Source: Heracleum sosnowskyi (Eukaryota; Streptophyta; Magnoliopsida; Apiales; Apiaceae). Taken from it: DNA of 64,000 nt. Shown piece by piece: positions 10,136 to 20,909 of this stretch. The DNA is taken from contig CM061240.1 in assembly GCA_030848705.1 (NCBI GenBank), positions 128,266,998 through 128,330,997 of the forward strand, given 5' to 3'. Position 1 is the stretch's first letter, and the number at the start of each line of letters is the position of its first letter. A program made the translations under genes and the position numbers. The notes under the pieces were generated by a model. It had not been told where the DNA came from. It saw only the letters and a list, made by a program, of their open reading frames with translations, and made no database searches.

Positions 10136-11328
10136 ATGAACAAAGCTTCTAAGAGAGGTATCATCATTCATTCTTCTCATATGTCACTTCAAGATATGAT
10201 TTTAGAACGTAGTGATGAATACCCTTCTGTTTCGCATTTAGATTCATTCGACTGTAGTAATAAATTCCATGAAATCGATTTAATTAGGGACTATAACAAA
10301 ATGTATAGGATTAAGTCCCCCTATAGATTAGTCCCTGCTGGCCCAGGGGACCGTTCTTGCCATTGGCGTCCTAATGCACTCTGCATTTACAAGGATGCCA
10401 TTATCGCGGGACTCAGGTTCCCTTGCCATGAGTTTATTCCCAGGCTTTTGGCTGATGTTGGGATTCACCCTTGCCAACTTCCTCCAAACGCATGGAGAAT
10501 TATTATGTGTTTTCTTGTTCTTTGCTTGAAGAACAAATTTCCATTGTCAGTAGCTTTGTTTAGAAGAATCTTTCAGTTTAAGAATAGCTCAACCCTTTCT
10601 TTGGGTTGGGTTTATATCAACCATCGACCTTCCACTCCTCCAATTTTTCACCCCAAATCCATTCCTGACAATAACCTCAAATGGAAGGAAGAGTTTATGT
10701 ACTTGATTTGGGAAGGAGGGGATTGGGGCTCCCTTTTCCGTAGCTCGTTTAGTAGGGTTTCAGATGGTAGCCCTAGTGACATCATCCTGAATGATGAAGA
10801 GGCCCATGCATATGCTGAGCTTACAAAGGACAACTACGCCACAATGGCTTGGGTGCTCCTGGATGAGTTCCAGCTTAAGTCCTTGGGACTTTCAAATGTT
10901 TCTGATAAGGGTAATTCTCACCTCATATTTTTCTTTGTTTATTTGAGATTGTCTTATACCAATTGTTTCTTTCCTTGTGTTTCTTTACAGCTGCGGTCTT
11001 TTTTAATAAGACCAACGAGCCCGAAGATGGGGAGACAACAAGGATGAAGATGGCACGTTTGGCAGGGAAGGACCATCGTGCCTCCAGTGCTACTGCTTTC
11101 ATAAGGCCCCATGTGGACCTTACTGAGGATGCTGAGGGTCCTGCCTCGGCTAAAAGCTCAGTTTGGCGCCCCAATTGGGGTCTCAGGAAGAAGGACACTG
11201 TGGTGGGAGTGTCCAAGCACGCTGTGGAGTGGTCTTATCACTCTCTGACTCCTTGTGATTACAAGGATTTCGTCTCCAAATCCACCATTGAGGGGGTGGA
11301 GCATGCTGGATCCCAAGCTATGGTTGCT
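10136..11328 (+). CDS. Tat antisense gene, Transposase_28-like protein (exons 1-2, 3' end lost)
   Basis: Exon 1 runs 10136-10910 and exon 2 10991-11328. The 80-bp intron is GT-AG (GTAATT...TTTACAG) and the phase-1 junction keeps the frame. Residues about 95-250 resemble the plant 'putative gypsy-type transposon' domain (PF04195, recalled), with LADVGIHPCQLPPNAWRIIM as its core. Exon 2 is polar and ends at a GTAAGT donor. Inside the next intron sits the CACTA element at 11366; the likely acceptor is TTGTAG at 18682-18687, but no clear exon follows. The gene is antisense to the Tat polarity and has its own TATA. A related gene occupies the same place in the right Tat (37771-39643). Function unknown. 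Confidence 0.65.
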
Positions 11329-11983
11329 GTAAGTATTTCTCCTCTTCTTTTTTCCTTGCAGTTAACACTACGTCAAATTTGGGCTTTCGTCACTCTTTTG
11401 TACAGTAAGGGCTGTGACACTTTGGAAAAAACGAGAGGCTAAAGATCATCGTCCCAAGTTGTAGCCACACCATTGTTTTTCGAGTGACCGAAGACACATT
11501 TTTTGGAAGATTTAGTCACAACTTCAAAAAAATGTGACAATAACAGCATGGTTTTTTTTGACTTTGACCAATTCCAAAATTTATAGTCATACTTGAGAGA
11601 TAGAAGTGTGACAATAACTAGCGACGCTTCTTTGCTGTGTCTAAATGTTACGAAACGACTACAGTCGTTTTCGGTGATGTGGCTAAATGGGAAATAACCT
11701 ATGGTCACTACATTTTATATGTGACTAAAAAGTAGAGTTTTCTGCATATATGTCAGAGCTTTGTTCGCTTAAGGAAGCTAAAAACTAGTGACTATATTAT
11801 TGTGTGACTAAAAAGTTTCGAAAACAGGTGACAACAACTGATATCCTTGTTAGAAATTTGAATATTTTATTACTATTTGAATATATATGCAATAAGAATA
11901 TAACATTCAAATTCCATATTCCAACTATCTGTTGAAAGTAACAAACTATTTTCAAGCAAATATATTCATAAGAACGTCTTGGT

Positions 11984-12655
11984 TTATTCAAAACATGAGG
12001 AGTCAAAACTGGGAGGTGCTTCCGAGCCAAGGGAAATGCAGCAAGTATCGCTATCATCATGGATATTCAGGTCCAACTTCGGGGCTGAGCGGGATATCTG
12101 AAAGCCTTGTCTTGATTTCACGTCCTCTTGCTTAACTGAGTGTGTACTGGGATAAAAAAGATTAGCATCAAGATCCCTGTCCTTCATTTTTTCTTGAACG
12201 TCTGTGCTGTTACTATTCCAGTTTCCTCCCTGAACTCCAACTCTCATTGACAAGTCACTGGCATGAAGCTGCATCTCGTATGCTTTATCCGTATCCTGAA
12301 CCATAGGCGATATGAAGTTTCTATTATCTTTAAGGTCTTTGCTCCACCTATTTTGTATCTCTTGGCCCTGTTGGGAAACTTCGTAAGAGGTCAGGAAGCT
12401 TTGCATTGAACAATCTGTTGGCTGCTTTGCTTGTATTTGTTGTGGACAGAAACTAGGAACTTCTGTCATTCCCGAAAACGCAGAATTAAGGGACTTGGTG
12501 GATACTTTTGAGACCAATTCAGATAGTTGGACCTTTGCAGCTTCTAGTCCTACTGTGCCCAAGTTCTGTTTTCCAAGAGTATCTTGAGCTTTCTCTAGCA
12601 CTGTTTGCAAGTATTTCCCTTGAGCTTCTATTCGAAGCTGTAGGTGTCGTTGTAC
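11984..12655 (-). pseudogene. captured C-terminal exon of a MYB-CC transcription factor
   Basis: The exon starts after a CAG acceptor (12658-12656) with VQRHLQLRIEAQGKYLQ, the second half of the MYB-CC (LHEQLE-type) coiled coil found in PHR1/PHL/MYR factors, and stays open for 223 codons to a TAG at 11984. Near the end is KLDLNIHDD, an EAR-like LxLxL repressor motif common at the tails of this family. The MYB DNA-binding domain and the LHEQLE exon are absent. The uninterrupted frame means the capture is fairly recent or the frame is conserved. A dimerising, non-DNA-binding peptide is possible but speculative. Confidence 0.75.
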
Positions 12656-12771
12656 CTGCCATTTAGAACATAACTGATTAATAAGGTTGCTCAGATTCAA
12701 GTATTTCCTCTTGCTGCATTATCCTTTTCAACACCCCTATATATAAAAGAAACTTTAAATTCCTATGAAGC

Positions 12772-12965
12772 TAGAGAACGTACAGGCTTGATAGCTACTT
12801 TTGAAAATTCCTCAACTTCAGAAGCATTCACAATAACAGAAACCTAGCAATATGCAGATCAAGATATTAAACAAATTAACTAGTGTAAGGCACGGATACT
12901 CTGTTTCACGGCATTGACTACATACTCTGTTTCAGCTTCTGTGAGCTCCACCTGCGTCGAGGACT
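12772..12965 (-). pseudogene. captured coatomer gamma-subunit exon fragments
   Basis: Two short stretches in transcription order. 12965-12897 encodes VELTEAETEYVVNAVKQSI, and 12846-12772 encodes VSVIVNASEVEEFSKVAIKP, preceded by an AG acceptor. Both resemble consecutive parts of the appendage region of plant coatomer gamma (COPI coat), where ELxEAETEYxVN and VxVIVxASExEEFSEV occur; this is recalled family knowledge. The intervening segment (the FQYNCTNT region) is missing. A fragment only; it lies between the MYB piece and the unknown ORF on the same strand. Confidence 0.6.
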
Positions 12966-13649
12966 GGCAAGTGAAATCATTATGAAAATCAACCCAAAAT
13001 ATGAAAAAGAATAAGCAATTATACTTCTAAATCACAGACTATACACTAACCTTGAAACCAGTATTCTCTACATGTTGAGGAGCACCCAAACCAGTATTAG
13101 TATTGCTGATATTACAAGTATTCTCTACATGTTGCTGAGATCTCCCTTGGTCAAAATCAGTGAAGATTGTCAACATTGATGTAACATTAACAAATACCTC
13201 AATATGTGAGTAAACATAAATCAGATTTAACCATCATGCAAGTCAATCTGTAGAACATTCATCAAGTACACATCTTTTACAGGTCTACAACTGCATACTT
13301 ACAAGCTAATGATCAATAAACAATGAAACTCTAAGCACGTCATACACCATGTTTCTTTCTGCAAATCAAATGCATCTAAGCTACCAATAATGAACAATGA
13401 CCATGTCAAACAAGAGAGTATTAGGGATGACAATTACTACAAAAATTACCTTATATGCAGATTTACCTAGCTATTCCTTCTTGAAAAATAGAAAAAGACA
13501 AAAATAACTCATACATAACACTATAAATAACAATTGTTATGATAAAAATAAAAATACTTCCACACTGTCATGATAACAACTGTCTCCTTACGTCATAACA
13601 CTTGCATAACATTGCAAAAAAAAAATTACAAAGAAATAATAACAGAATT
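12966..13649. other. CACTA 1 interior without a clear gene
   Basis: AT-rich. One short open stretch on the minus strand (about 13197-13048) contains the peptide QHVENT twice and looks like a captured exon, but I do not recognise it. Confidence 0.4.
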
Positions 13650-13943
13650 CTAAGAACCAGTCTCCCTCCTCCTCTTGTAAATCCTGGATATGGTGACAGC
13701 CAGTCCAATGATCCTCTCACGCAACTCCAGGGCCCGGAGACGCTCCGCCTCCCTCCTCTCCTTCTCTAGATCGAAGTGCATCAGCAGAAACATCCACTCG
13801 ATTTGCTGATCATAGGAGAACTCAGAGCTGATGTTCTTTGGAACAGCGTCCACTGGAAAGCTTGCACCTTCCACTACGATCGTGAAGTTTTCGTAATTGA
13901 ACACTACATTGGCAAGACGTATGGTGAGAGCGTTGAAGGCCAT
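13650..13943 (-). CDS. unknown 97-residue protein in CACTA 1
   Basis: ATG at 13943, stop at 13650. N-terminal half is beta-like and hydrophobic (LANVVFNYENFTIVVEG), the middle has SYDQQIEWMFLLMHF, and the C-terminal half is a charged helix rich in Arg and Glu (EKERREAERLRALELRER) ending in KRRRETGS. No signal peptide. A TATA-like TATTTAAAC lies about 75 bp upstream on the minus strand (near 14015). Not recognised. It may be a captured exon whose first ATG is internal, or a small CACTA gene. Confidence 0.4.
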   Translation of the reverse strand: MAFNALTIRLANVVFNYENFTIVVEGASFPVDAVPKNISSEFSYDQQIEWMFLLMHFDLEKERREAERLRALELRERIIGLAVTISRIYKRRRETGS

Positions 13944-14294
13944 TTGATAGACGGGGGGTTTGATAACAATTAAGAATGTTTGAGAGGATGAGAAAGGGGA
14001 TTAACTAGGGATGGTTTAAATAGAAGAGTGTAAGGCATATGAAACAACGCTCATATTAACTGAGATCAATGTCATAATTGCATGCAGTTGTAGTCTCTTA
14101 GATTCCCAATAGACGCAATAAACTCTCTTAGATTAATACGAACAGTTTTAGTCAAAATATTTCAATAAACATATTCTCAAAGTCAGTTAATCAATTAAAA
14201 CTAAAATTGAAGTCTCCAGAAAATAAACATTCATTAACTAAGTTAATCATATTAACTTAGATTTCCAATAGACGCAAGACTTAATAGATTTAGC

Positions 14295-14302
14295 CAGAGA
14301 GA

Positions 14303-14373
<71 letters not shown>
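14295..14373. repeat. (GA)n microsatellite
   Basis: Nearly uninterrupted GA dinucleotides with one GTGA break near 14307. Confidence 0.95.
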
Positions 14374-14375
<2 letters not shown>

Positions 14376-14388
14376 CATACAGGTACTA

Positions 14389-14693
14389 ATTGCCGGACAT
14401 CATCTTCGCCAGAGAGGGGTGAAAACCTAGGGTTAAGACATAAAGGCGTTGTGTCATGCCAATTGAACTGAACAGTGCCGCCGCTCATCTTCTCCAGAAA
14501 GGGGCTTTGTTAATCTTGGGTATTTCAATCAAATCTAGAACCAATTGTTGTTGTATAAGAGGGAAAAAAAGGATATGATTGGGGTTCTTGTTTTAGGCGG
14601 CAAAATAGAAGAGAGTGTCGCTACTGCTGTGTGTAGCAATGAATTAGGGTTAAAACATATGTACCCTCTCTGGCGAAGATGATGTCCGGCAAT
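14389..14693. repeat. 30-bp perfect inverted repeat with 245-bp loop
   Basis: 14389-14418 (ATTGCCGGACATCATC...) and 14664-14693 are exact reverse complements, including GCCGGACATCATCTTCGCC. The left arm also lies in a small minus-strand frame that starts at 14488 with MSGGTVQFNWHDTTPL and is followed by GTACCT, so it may be a first exon. Confidence 0.85.
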
Positions 14694-14931
14694 CTAAAAC
14701 ATATGTGATTAGGGTTAATTTATTATACTACTTTGCTGAAAATCAAATTTAATCACTTATTAATCTGAAGTTTAAATAGAAGATAATTTCTAAAATCAAA
14801 ATTTTAATTAAAAAAAACAAGATCACAAAATTAGCTTCATTCCCATATTTTTAAAATAATTTTGGGATCAAAAATGAATTTTTTATGATTTTTACAAGTT
14901 TTACCTCAAAATGAAAATTAATTTTCAAAAA

Positions 14932-16142
14932 TCAAGTGAAAGTACTACTTCGAGAAACGAGAGTACCACCCACTTAACAAACTATTTTTTTAAATTTATT
15001 TTTGGACGATCCAACCGAACGGATGTGAACAACTACTTATATCAGTGATATGCAAAATTTTAAAAAAATATCTAAATTTATCTTGTACGACTTTATAACA
15101 AAAATCAAGTGAAAGTACTACTTCGAGAAACGAGAGTACCACCCACTTAACAAACTATTTTTTTAAATTTATTTTTGGACGATCCAACCGAACGGATGTG
15201 AACAACTACTTATATCAGTGATATGCAAAATTTTAAAAAAATATCTAAATTTATCTTGTACGACTTTATAACAAAAATCAAGTGAAAGTACTACTTCGAG
15301 AAACGAGAGTACCACCCACTTAACAAACTATTTTTTTAAATTTATTTTTGGACGATCCAACCGAACGGATGTGAACAACTACTTATATCAGTGATATGCA
15401 AAATTTTAAAAAAATATCTAAATTTATCTTGTACGACTTTATAACAAAAATCAAGTGAAAGTACTACTTCGAGAAACGAGAGTACCACCCACTTAACAAA
15501 CTATTTTTTTAAATTTATTTTTGGACGATCCAACCGAACGGATGTGAACAACTACTTATATCAGTGATATGCAAAATTTTAAAAAAATATCTAAATTTAT
15601 CTTGTACGACTTTATAACAAAAATCAAGTGAAAGTACTACTTCGAGAAACGAGAGTACCACCCACTTAACAAACTATTTTTTTAAATTTATTTTTGGACG
15701 ATCCAACCGAACGGATGTGAACAACTACTTATATCAGTGATATGCAAAATTTTAAAAAAATATCTAAATTTATCTTGTACGACTTTATAACAAAAATCAA
15801 GTGAAAGTACTACTTCGAGAAACGAGAGTACCACCCACTTAACAAACTATTTTTTTAAATTTATTTTTGGACGATCCAACCGAACGGATGTGAACAACTA
15901 CTTATATCAGTGATATGCAAAATTTTAAAAAAATATCTAAATTTATCTTGTACGACTTTATAACAAAAATCAAGTGAAAGTACTACTTCGAGAAACGAGA
16001 GTACCACCCACTTAACAAACTATTTTTTTAAATTTATTTTTGGACGATCCAACCGAACGGATGTGAACAACTACTTATATCAGTGATATGCAAAATTTTA
16101 AAAAAATATCTAAATTTATCTTGTACGACTTTATAACAAAAA
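14932..16142. repeat. seven identical 173-bp satellite units
   Basis: The start TCAAGTGAAAGTACTACTTC recurs at 14932, 15105, 15278, 15451, 15624, 15797 and 15970, and a truncated eighth unit begins at 16143. I saw no base difference between units. Each unit contains GACGATCCAACCGAACGGAT, also found in degenerate form in CACTA 2. The period is close to that of plant centromeric satellites, but here the array is inside a transposon. Confidence 0.95.
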
Positions 16143-17370
16143 TCAAGTGAACTTAACAGGTATTACAACATTGCTAAATGAACAACATTGCTAAAAATCA
16201 AGTGAACTTCATTTCCCGCTTCCTCTTTCCCTCCTATGTACCCAATAATTCACTTCCCTCCCTACCCAGTATTTCATTTCCCCATTTTCCCCCTTCTTTT
16301 TCAGCACACACATATGTTCACGGCTCTTAGCTCGATTTCAGTATGTTCACGGCTCAAGTTCAAATCAAACACACACATACAAATTGATTTTGCTAGATAG
16401 TCCCGGCCCCGATCTGTTTGTTGGTCAGTTGATTTTGGTAGATGTAGGTGTTCGTGTTTTTGTCACAAACATAAAGGTGCTTTCATTATCTTGATTATCA
16501 ATTTCTGTTTGTGACAAAAGCAGGGAACACATACATCGAGCAAATCCCAAGCTCTCTCAATCGCTGTTTACTGGTTACTGTTGTCGGCAGGTATGAGATG
16601 TTGTTTCATTTTTGATTGTTTCGATATTGTTTTGTTTTCGAATATTTCGATAATGTTTTGTTCAAAATTTGATTGTATTGTATGTATGTATGATTGATTT
16701 ATGCTTTTGTGGTGATAAGTTATAATTATATACGATATTGAGCCGATTTGTTTGTTATATATGATTGTTGAATTAGTTGTTGTTCAGTGTAGTGGTTGAT
16801 GTTATTGTGGTTGTATTGGGGGGAAAATGTGTCTGGGCTTGATATCGTGTTAGTATTCTGTGATCTTTCCTCGGACTTTTTTGTTATTTCCCTGAATACA
16901 GTTGAATACTATGCAATCCATTTCTTCATTTCATTGAGATGATGACTAATTTCATTTCTCCAATTTTATCTGAGGTATAGATATATTTGGAGCTATAGTC
17001 CCCGTAGTATGTGTAAGAAACTTAGTTGATTTTAAGCTGGCAGTTGGCAGTAGTCCCTCTGTAGAGTGTAAGATTGGTCACCTGTGTGTATGTACTATAC
17101 GACAAGCACATAGTCTAATCATTTATTATCATTATTTGTGTGTTTTCATATATGTGTAATAATCTGTTTTGTTGTGTATATGTCTCTGTTTCGAGGCTGC
17201 TGAAGATGAAATATAATCCTTTTATCTCTTCGATATATCAGAAGCGATAGAACACATAGATGGATTCTTGTTTCTATCAAGCAATGGTAAATGCTTGTAA
17301 TGCCTGATTATTTGAGTGATCAGTACATTATGTACATAATTTAACATGATTTTGTTGGCTAAATATCTAG
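16143..17370 (+). other. putative promoter, leader exon and intron of the chimeric CACTA gene
   Basis: After the satellite comes a C/T-rich stretch (16205-16300) and a possible leader exon ending at GTCGGCAG followed by GTATGAG near 16590, a good donor. The rest is T-rich, intron-like sequence up to the acceptor ATCTAG at 17370. No coding frame was recognised. Confidence 0.35.
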
Positions 17371-17830
17371 GTTGCAGATGCCATAACACCAAATCAAATG
17401 GTGAGAAGTGTTCTTGCCCAGCTTGCCCTAGTAATTCCTTCTTGGAGATTAATCCCAACACAAGATATCACTGATGCCGCCAATAGAGACAATCAGAGGA
17501 ATCAACAATCTCAAGTAAAATTCAGAAGCATAAGCAAGTTGAAGTTATAACGTTGAAGTTATTACATTACTTGTGTTAGAATGGTCTTAACTTGAGGGCT
17601 GTTGGAATGATCATCGTATTTGTTTTCATGTTTTACTCTAGGTACCAAATCCAACGGCCAATGGGAAAGGGGAAGAACATAGCGCAGCTCAAGCTAAGGA
17701 AGAACATAGCGCAGATCAAGTTAAGGAGAAGAAGAGATGTAATACCATTACTGGTTCCCCAGTAACACGTTCAAAGGCTAAGGCGAACAAGGCAGACAAG
17801 CTGAGGAAGAAGCGGAAGCTGGTGGTGTAA
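17371..17830 (+). CDS. chimeric gene: hydrolase-derived exon plus basic tail
   Basis: Exon 17371-17514 (48 codons) encodes MVRSVLAQLALVIPSWRLIP and QDITDAANRD, resembling the segment of plant monoacylglycerol lipase / caffeoylshikimate esterase proteins that reads like IIPxWKIVPxKDxxDxAF (recalled). The GTAAAA donor at 17515 and the TAG acceptor ending 17641 join in phase 0 to 17642-17830, which encodes EEHSAAQAKEEHSADQVKEK (a short internal duplication) and a very basic end with RKKRKLVV, an NLS-like sequence, then TAA. The serine-nucleophile and His parts of the hydrolase are absent, so it is no enzyme. The 5' end is uncertain. Confidence 0.5.
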
Positions 17831-18639
17831 CTGTAAACTGAATTTGACTCATGTTAATGTGGTTTTCTGGTTGTGAACTTTTCGATAAGTTGTTAATTTT
17901 CTGTACTCTGGTTATGGTTATGTGGTTTTTATGGATTGTGGAGTTATACTCCATATCGTTGTTATGGATCATGGATTTAGTATGGATTTTATGGATTAAT
18001 ATGGACTAGTTTGGAATTTGGCATTTTTTTTACTTGTATTTTGGCATTTTACTTGTTTGCATATTGTGGCCTTTTTGAATTGGATTGTGGCCTTTTGGTA
18101 TTGTGATTTATATTACAAATGAAACCTGTTTGTGATGTGGTTAAGTATGTGTGGCTAGTACCACACTTCAGCCACACTACCTATTATATTATATTGGGGG
18201 ATAGTTACTACAATTATTAGTGACTAAAAGCAGTTATTTAATAGTATATAAAACATACAAACGACTACAGAAAAATTATAAAATGTGGCCATACCCAAGT
18301 TTTTTGCCACGATTTACCAATAAATAGTGCGACCAAAACTAAGCCTTTGATGAATGTTGGTATTTAGCCACGTTATTAATTATCTTTAGCCACGACCCAT
18401 CCTGTGGCTGAAAGCTGGTATTTAGTCACACTTTTGAGCTTAAAACAGGGGCTGTCAGACCGAAGGGGTGGTATGCTTTAGTCACTCTGTTTTGAGTTAC
18501 AGCCACACATCTGGGGTGTGGCCGTAGGGGGCGTAAAATGATCCGACCTTAGGTGACACTTTGCTGAAAAATTAAAACGTGACGTAAAGTGCTTAGCCAC
18601 ACGTATTTTATGTGACGGAAGCCAAAATTTGACGTAGTG

Positions 18640-19468
18640 TAATAATGTATTTCAAGTTTAAGTATTTGACTTGTAACTTGCTTGTAGGTTAATGCCAACA
18701 ATAAATACCATATATATTACATTTTTAAATAAAATCACACTACAAAAATGAAAATTCAGTAGAACAAGTAGTTATTTTTAAATATTAATATTTTAAACGA
18801 TTAGACTATCGAAATTAAAGAACACGAACATGAAGTATATTTGCTCTTAATTTACTTTAACTTATCAGTGTTCTCTTGGTATTAACTTTCCCTTCATGTC
18901 GAGAACTAGTACTACAATTAACTAGCAAGTGTTCTTGTTAACCAGGTCAAATGTTTGAGTGTATGCAAAAAAACATTAAATTTGTAAAATTCTAGCATTA
19001 CCAAGAAAGATATCTTTTTTTTTGTCAAGTACCTAAAAAGATATTAATTATGCGTATAAAGTACAAGAACATGATATAGAATAAAATATGTATAATTCGT
19101 GCATGATTTTCATAGAAACTGTAAATATGTCATTCATTTTTCGTGTACAACTCCGTTATTCTCTTGTTTAATGTTACAATGAAGATGACATGAATCATAA
19201 CTCTAAAATGTATCATCTCAGTCATTATGTTAACAAGAAAAAATATTGGTCATAATGTTTATGCTATATATTATTTAGTCATTTGTGTTTAAAAAAAGAG
19301 TGAGATGATGGAGTAAACTAATTATTGTTACCTTGTTGATGGGTTACTACACTTTTATAAAATTTCTTTATCACCTTCCGCCCAAGAAAAGGATGGTGAG
19401 GTTCTCCTTATTTTCTTTTATTCAAATTTTAATTTATATCATAATTAATGAAATGAATTAAATGACAT
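18640..19468. other. no gene; flank of CACTA 1 and an old dispersed repeat
   Basis: 18643-18687 may be the rest of the intron of the antisense gene. From about 19080 to 19345 the sequence belongs to a repeat family also seen at about 42780-43095 and 46570-46765, ending in GATGGAGTAAACTAATTATT-like sequence. Confidence 0.5.
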
Positions 19469-19630
19469 CTGTTATGGAATAAAATCTAGGATGTATTTAA
19501 TACATATATTTATTATTAGGGTTTGGGAGCTTCTAGCTTTAATGGTGGCTGACTTCCTACAGTTTGAACACCAAAAGTCGATGGTGGATCACGTGAAGTT
19601 CTTCGTGTGTTTCCCACAGACGGTGCAAAA
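19469..19630 (-). repeat. partial Tat-like LTR edge plus decayed PBS
   Basis: 19469-19550 (CTGTTATGGAATAAAAT...GGGTTTGGGAGCTTCTAGC) matches the first 80 bases of the LTR at 19631. Then follows CTTCGTGTGTTTCCCACAGA with CGGTGCAAAA at 19621-19630, the same order as gag start and PBS at 8041-8089 but mutated (GGTGC for GGCGCC). Confidence 0.6.
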
Positions 19631-20909
19631 TGTTATAGAATAAAAATTAGGGTATAATTAATGATAGGGTTTGTGAGCTTCAAGCTTTAATGGATGTTTT
19701 TGTTGTCGGGGACTAACTCGGTCCATAAAAGATGCCTACGTACATTGATGAGAATCAAGAATCAAGGCTATGGTGACTTGTATGTCCTTATTCGAGAATG
19801 AAATCTAAAACGTAGTTCTGAGATGAGGGGTCAGATCCTTTATATAGGCATTTAGAAGCCTAGTGGATAAGTATTGATTTCCTTGAATGATAAACTTATC
19901 CTTGACAGTGTATAAGTATTATCACTTTTTTGAAGGATAAGTCTTATCCTTGACGGTGTATAAGGATTAATTCTAGATCCTTTCTTGTAGTAGTTGTTTC
20001 CATATCATAACGGACTTGTATTGAAACAACCCACTTGTATTAGAATAAGCCTGTATTGGACGTCTCATAATACAGGTTGTACTTCTAGCCCAAATATTAA
20101 TTAAGAAATTAATATGTAATTAGAGTTCCGGGCCTTATTAATAGACCTTATTTATCACTACAACAAATCTGGCCAATTATGACGGAAAACTTATGACAGA
20201 ACCGCTGGGCGCGCCAAACTTATGACGGAATTACAAATCTGTCGTAAATGTGACCATTTACGACGAAAAACTTATGACGAAATTGTTGGGCGCGCCGAAC
20301 TTATGACGGAATTACAAATCCGTCGTTAATCTGACCATTTACGACGAAAAATTTACGACGGAATTTTTGGTTGTGCCGAACTTATGACAGAATTACAAAT
20401 GAAAAACATTTATGTCGTAAGTTAATTATTTTATTAATAAAATTTAGCGCCAAAAAATTGGGAAAAAAAGTAAATCTGTCCACGATGTCGTTTTTAACTT
20501 ATGACGAATATTTATTCCATCGTAAGTTAAATATTTTAATATTTTATTCTCATTAAATTTAAGTGAAAAGTAAATTAACATTTTTTAAGCAAAAAGGTTG
20601 TCATTCTTAACTTACGACAGATATTTATTCCGTCGTAAGTTCAATATTTTAATATAATCTCTTTACAACTAAATGTAATTGAAATAAAAATACTTTTATA
20701 TCTCGAAAAGACATAGTTTTAAAATAAATATATGACGATTTTTCCGTCATAAAAGAGTTGTTGGGGTGGTAAATTCAAAATTTTCCCAAAAACATTTGGC
20801 GGTAAATTGAAAAATTTCCCAAAAAAATAGGCGGGAAATTCAAATTTTTGGAGTCCAATAACTTATGACGGATTCCGTCGTAAGTTAGCACATGTTTTTT
20901 TCGTGTTTC

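Larger units (their letters stand above)
11366..18639. mobile_element. CACTA (En/Spm) transposon 1, non-autonomous, with captured gene pieces
   Basis: Ends are CACTACGTCAAATTTGGGCT on the left and the inverted AGCCAAAATTTGACGTAGTG-like end on the right, flanked by a 3-bp duplication TAA (11363-11365 and 18640-18642). Subterminal regions (11400-11830 and 18200-18640) are packed with GTGACTAAA / AGCCAC-type short motifs, the usual transposase-binding arrangement. No TNPD/TNPA-like transposase was found. Instead the 7.3 kb holds pieces of MYB-CC and coatomer gamma genes, an unknown small ORF, a GA microsatellite, a 173-bp satellite array and a chimeric hydrolase-derived gene. Confidence 0.93.

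Noticed and set aside
14932..16142. Centromeric satellite array
   Set aside because: The unit length (173 bp) fits, but the array is only seven units and lies between the two ends of a CACTA transposon with matching TSD.
16100..17850. Autonomous CACTA transposase gene in the right half of CACTA 1
   Set aside because: No TNPD-type domain; the only exons found derive from a hydrolase and a basic tail.
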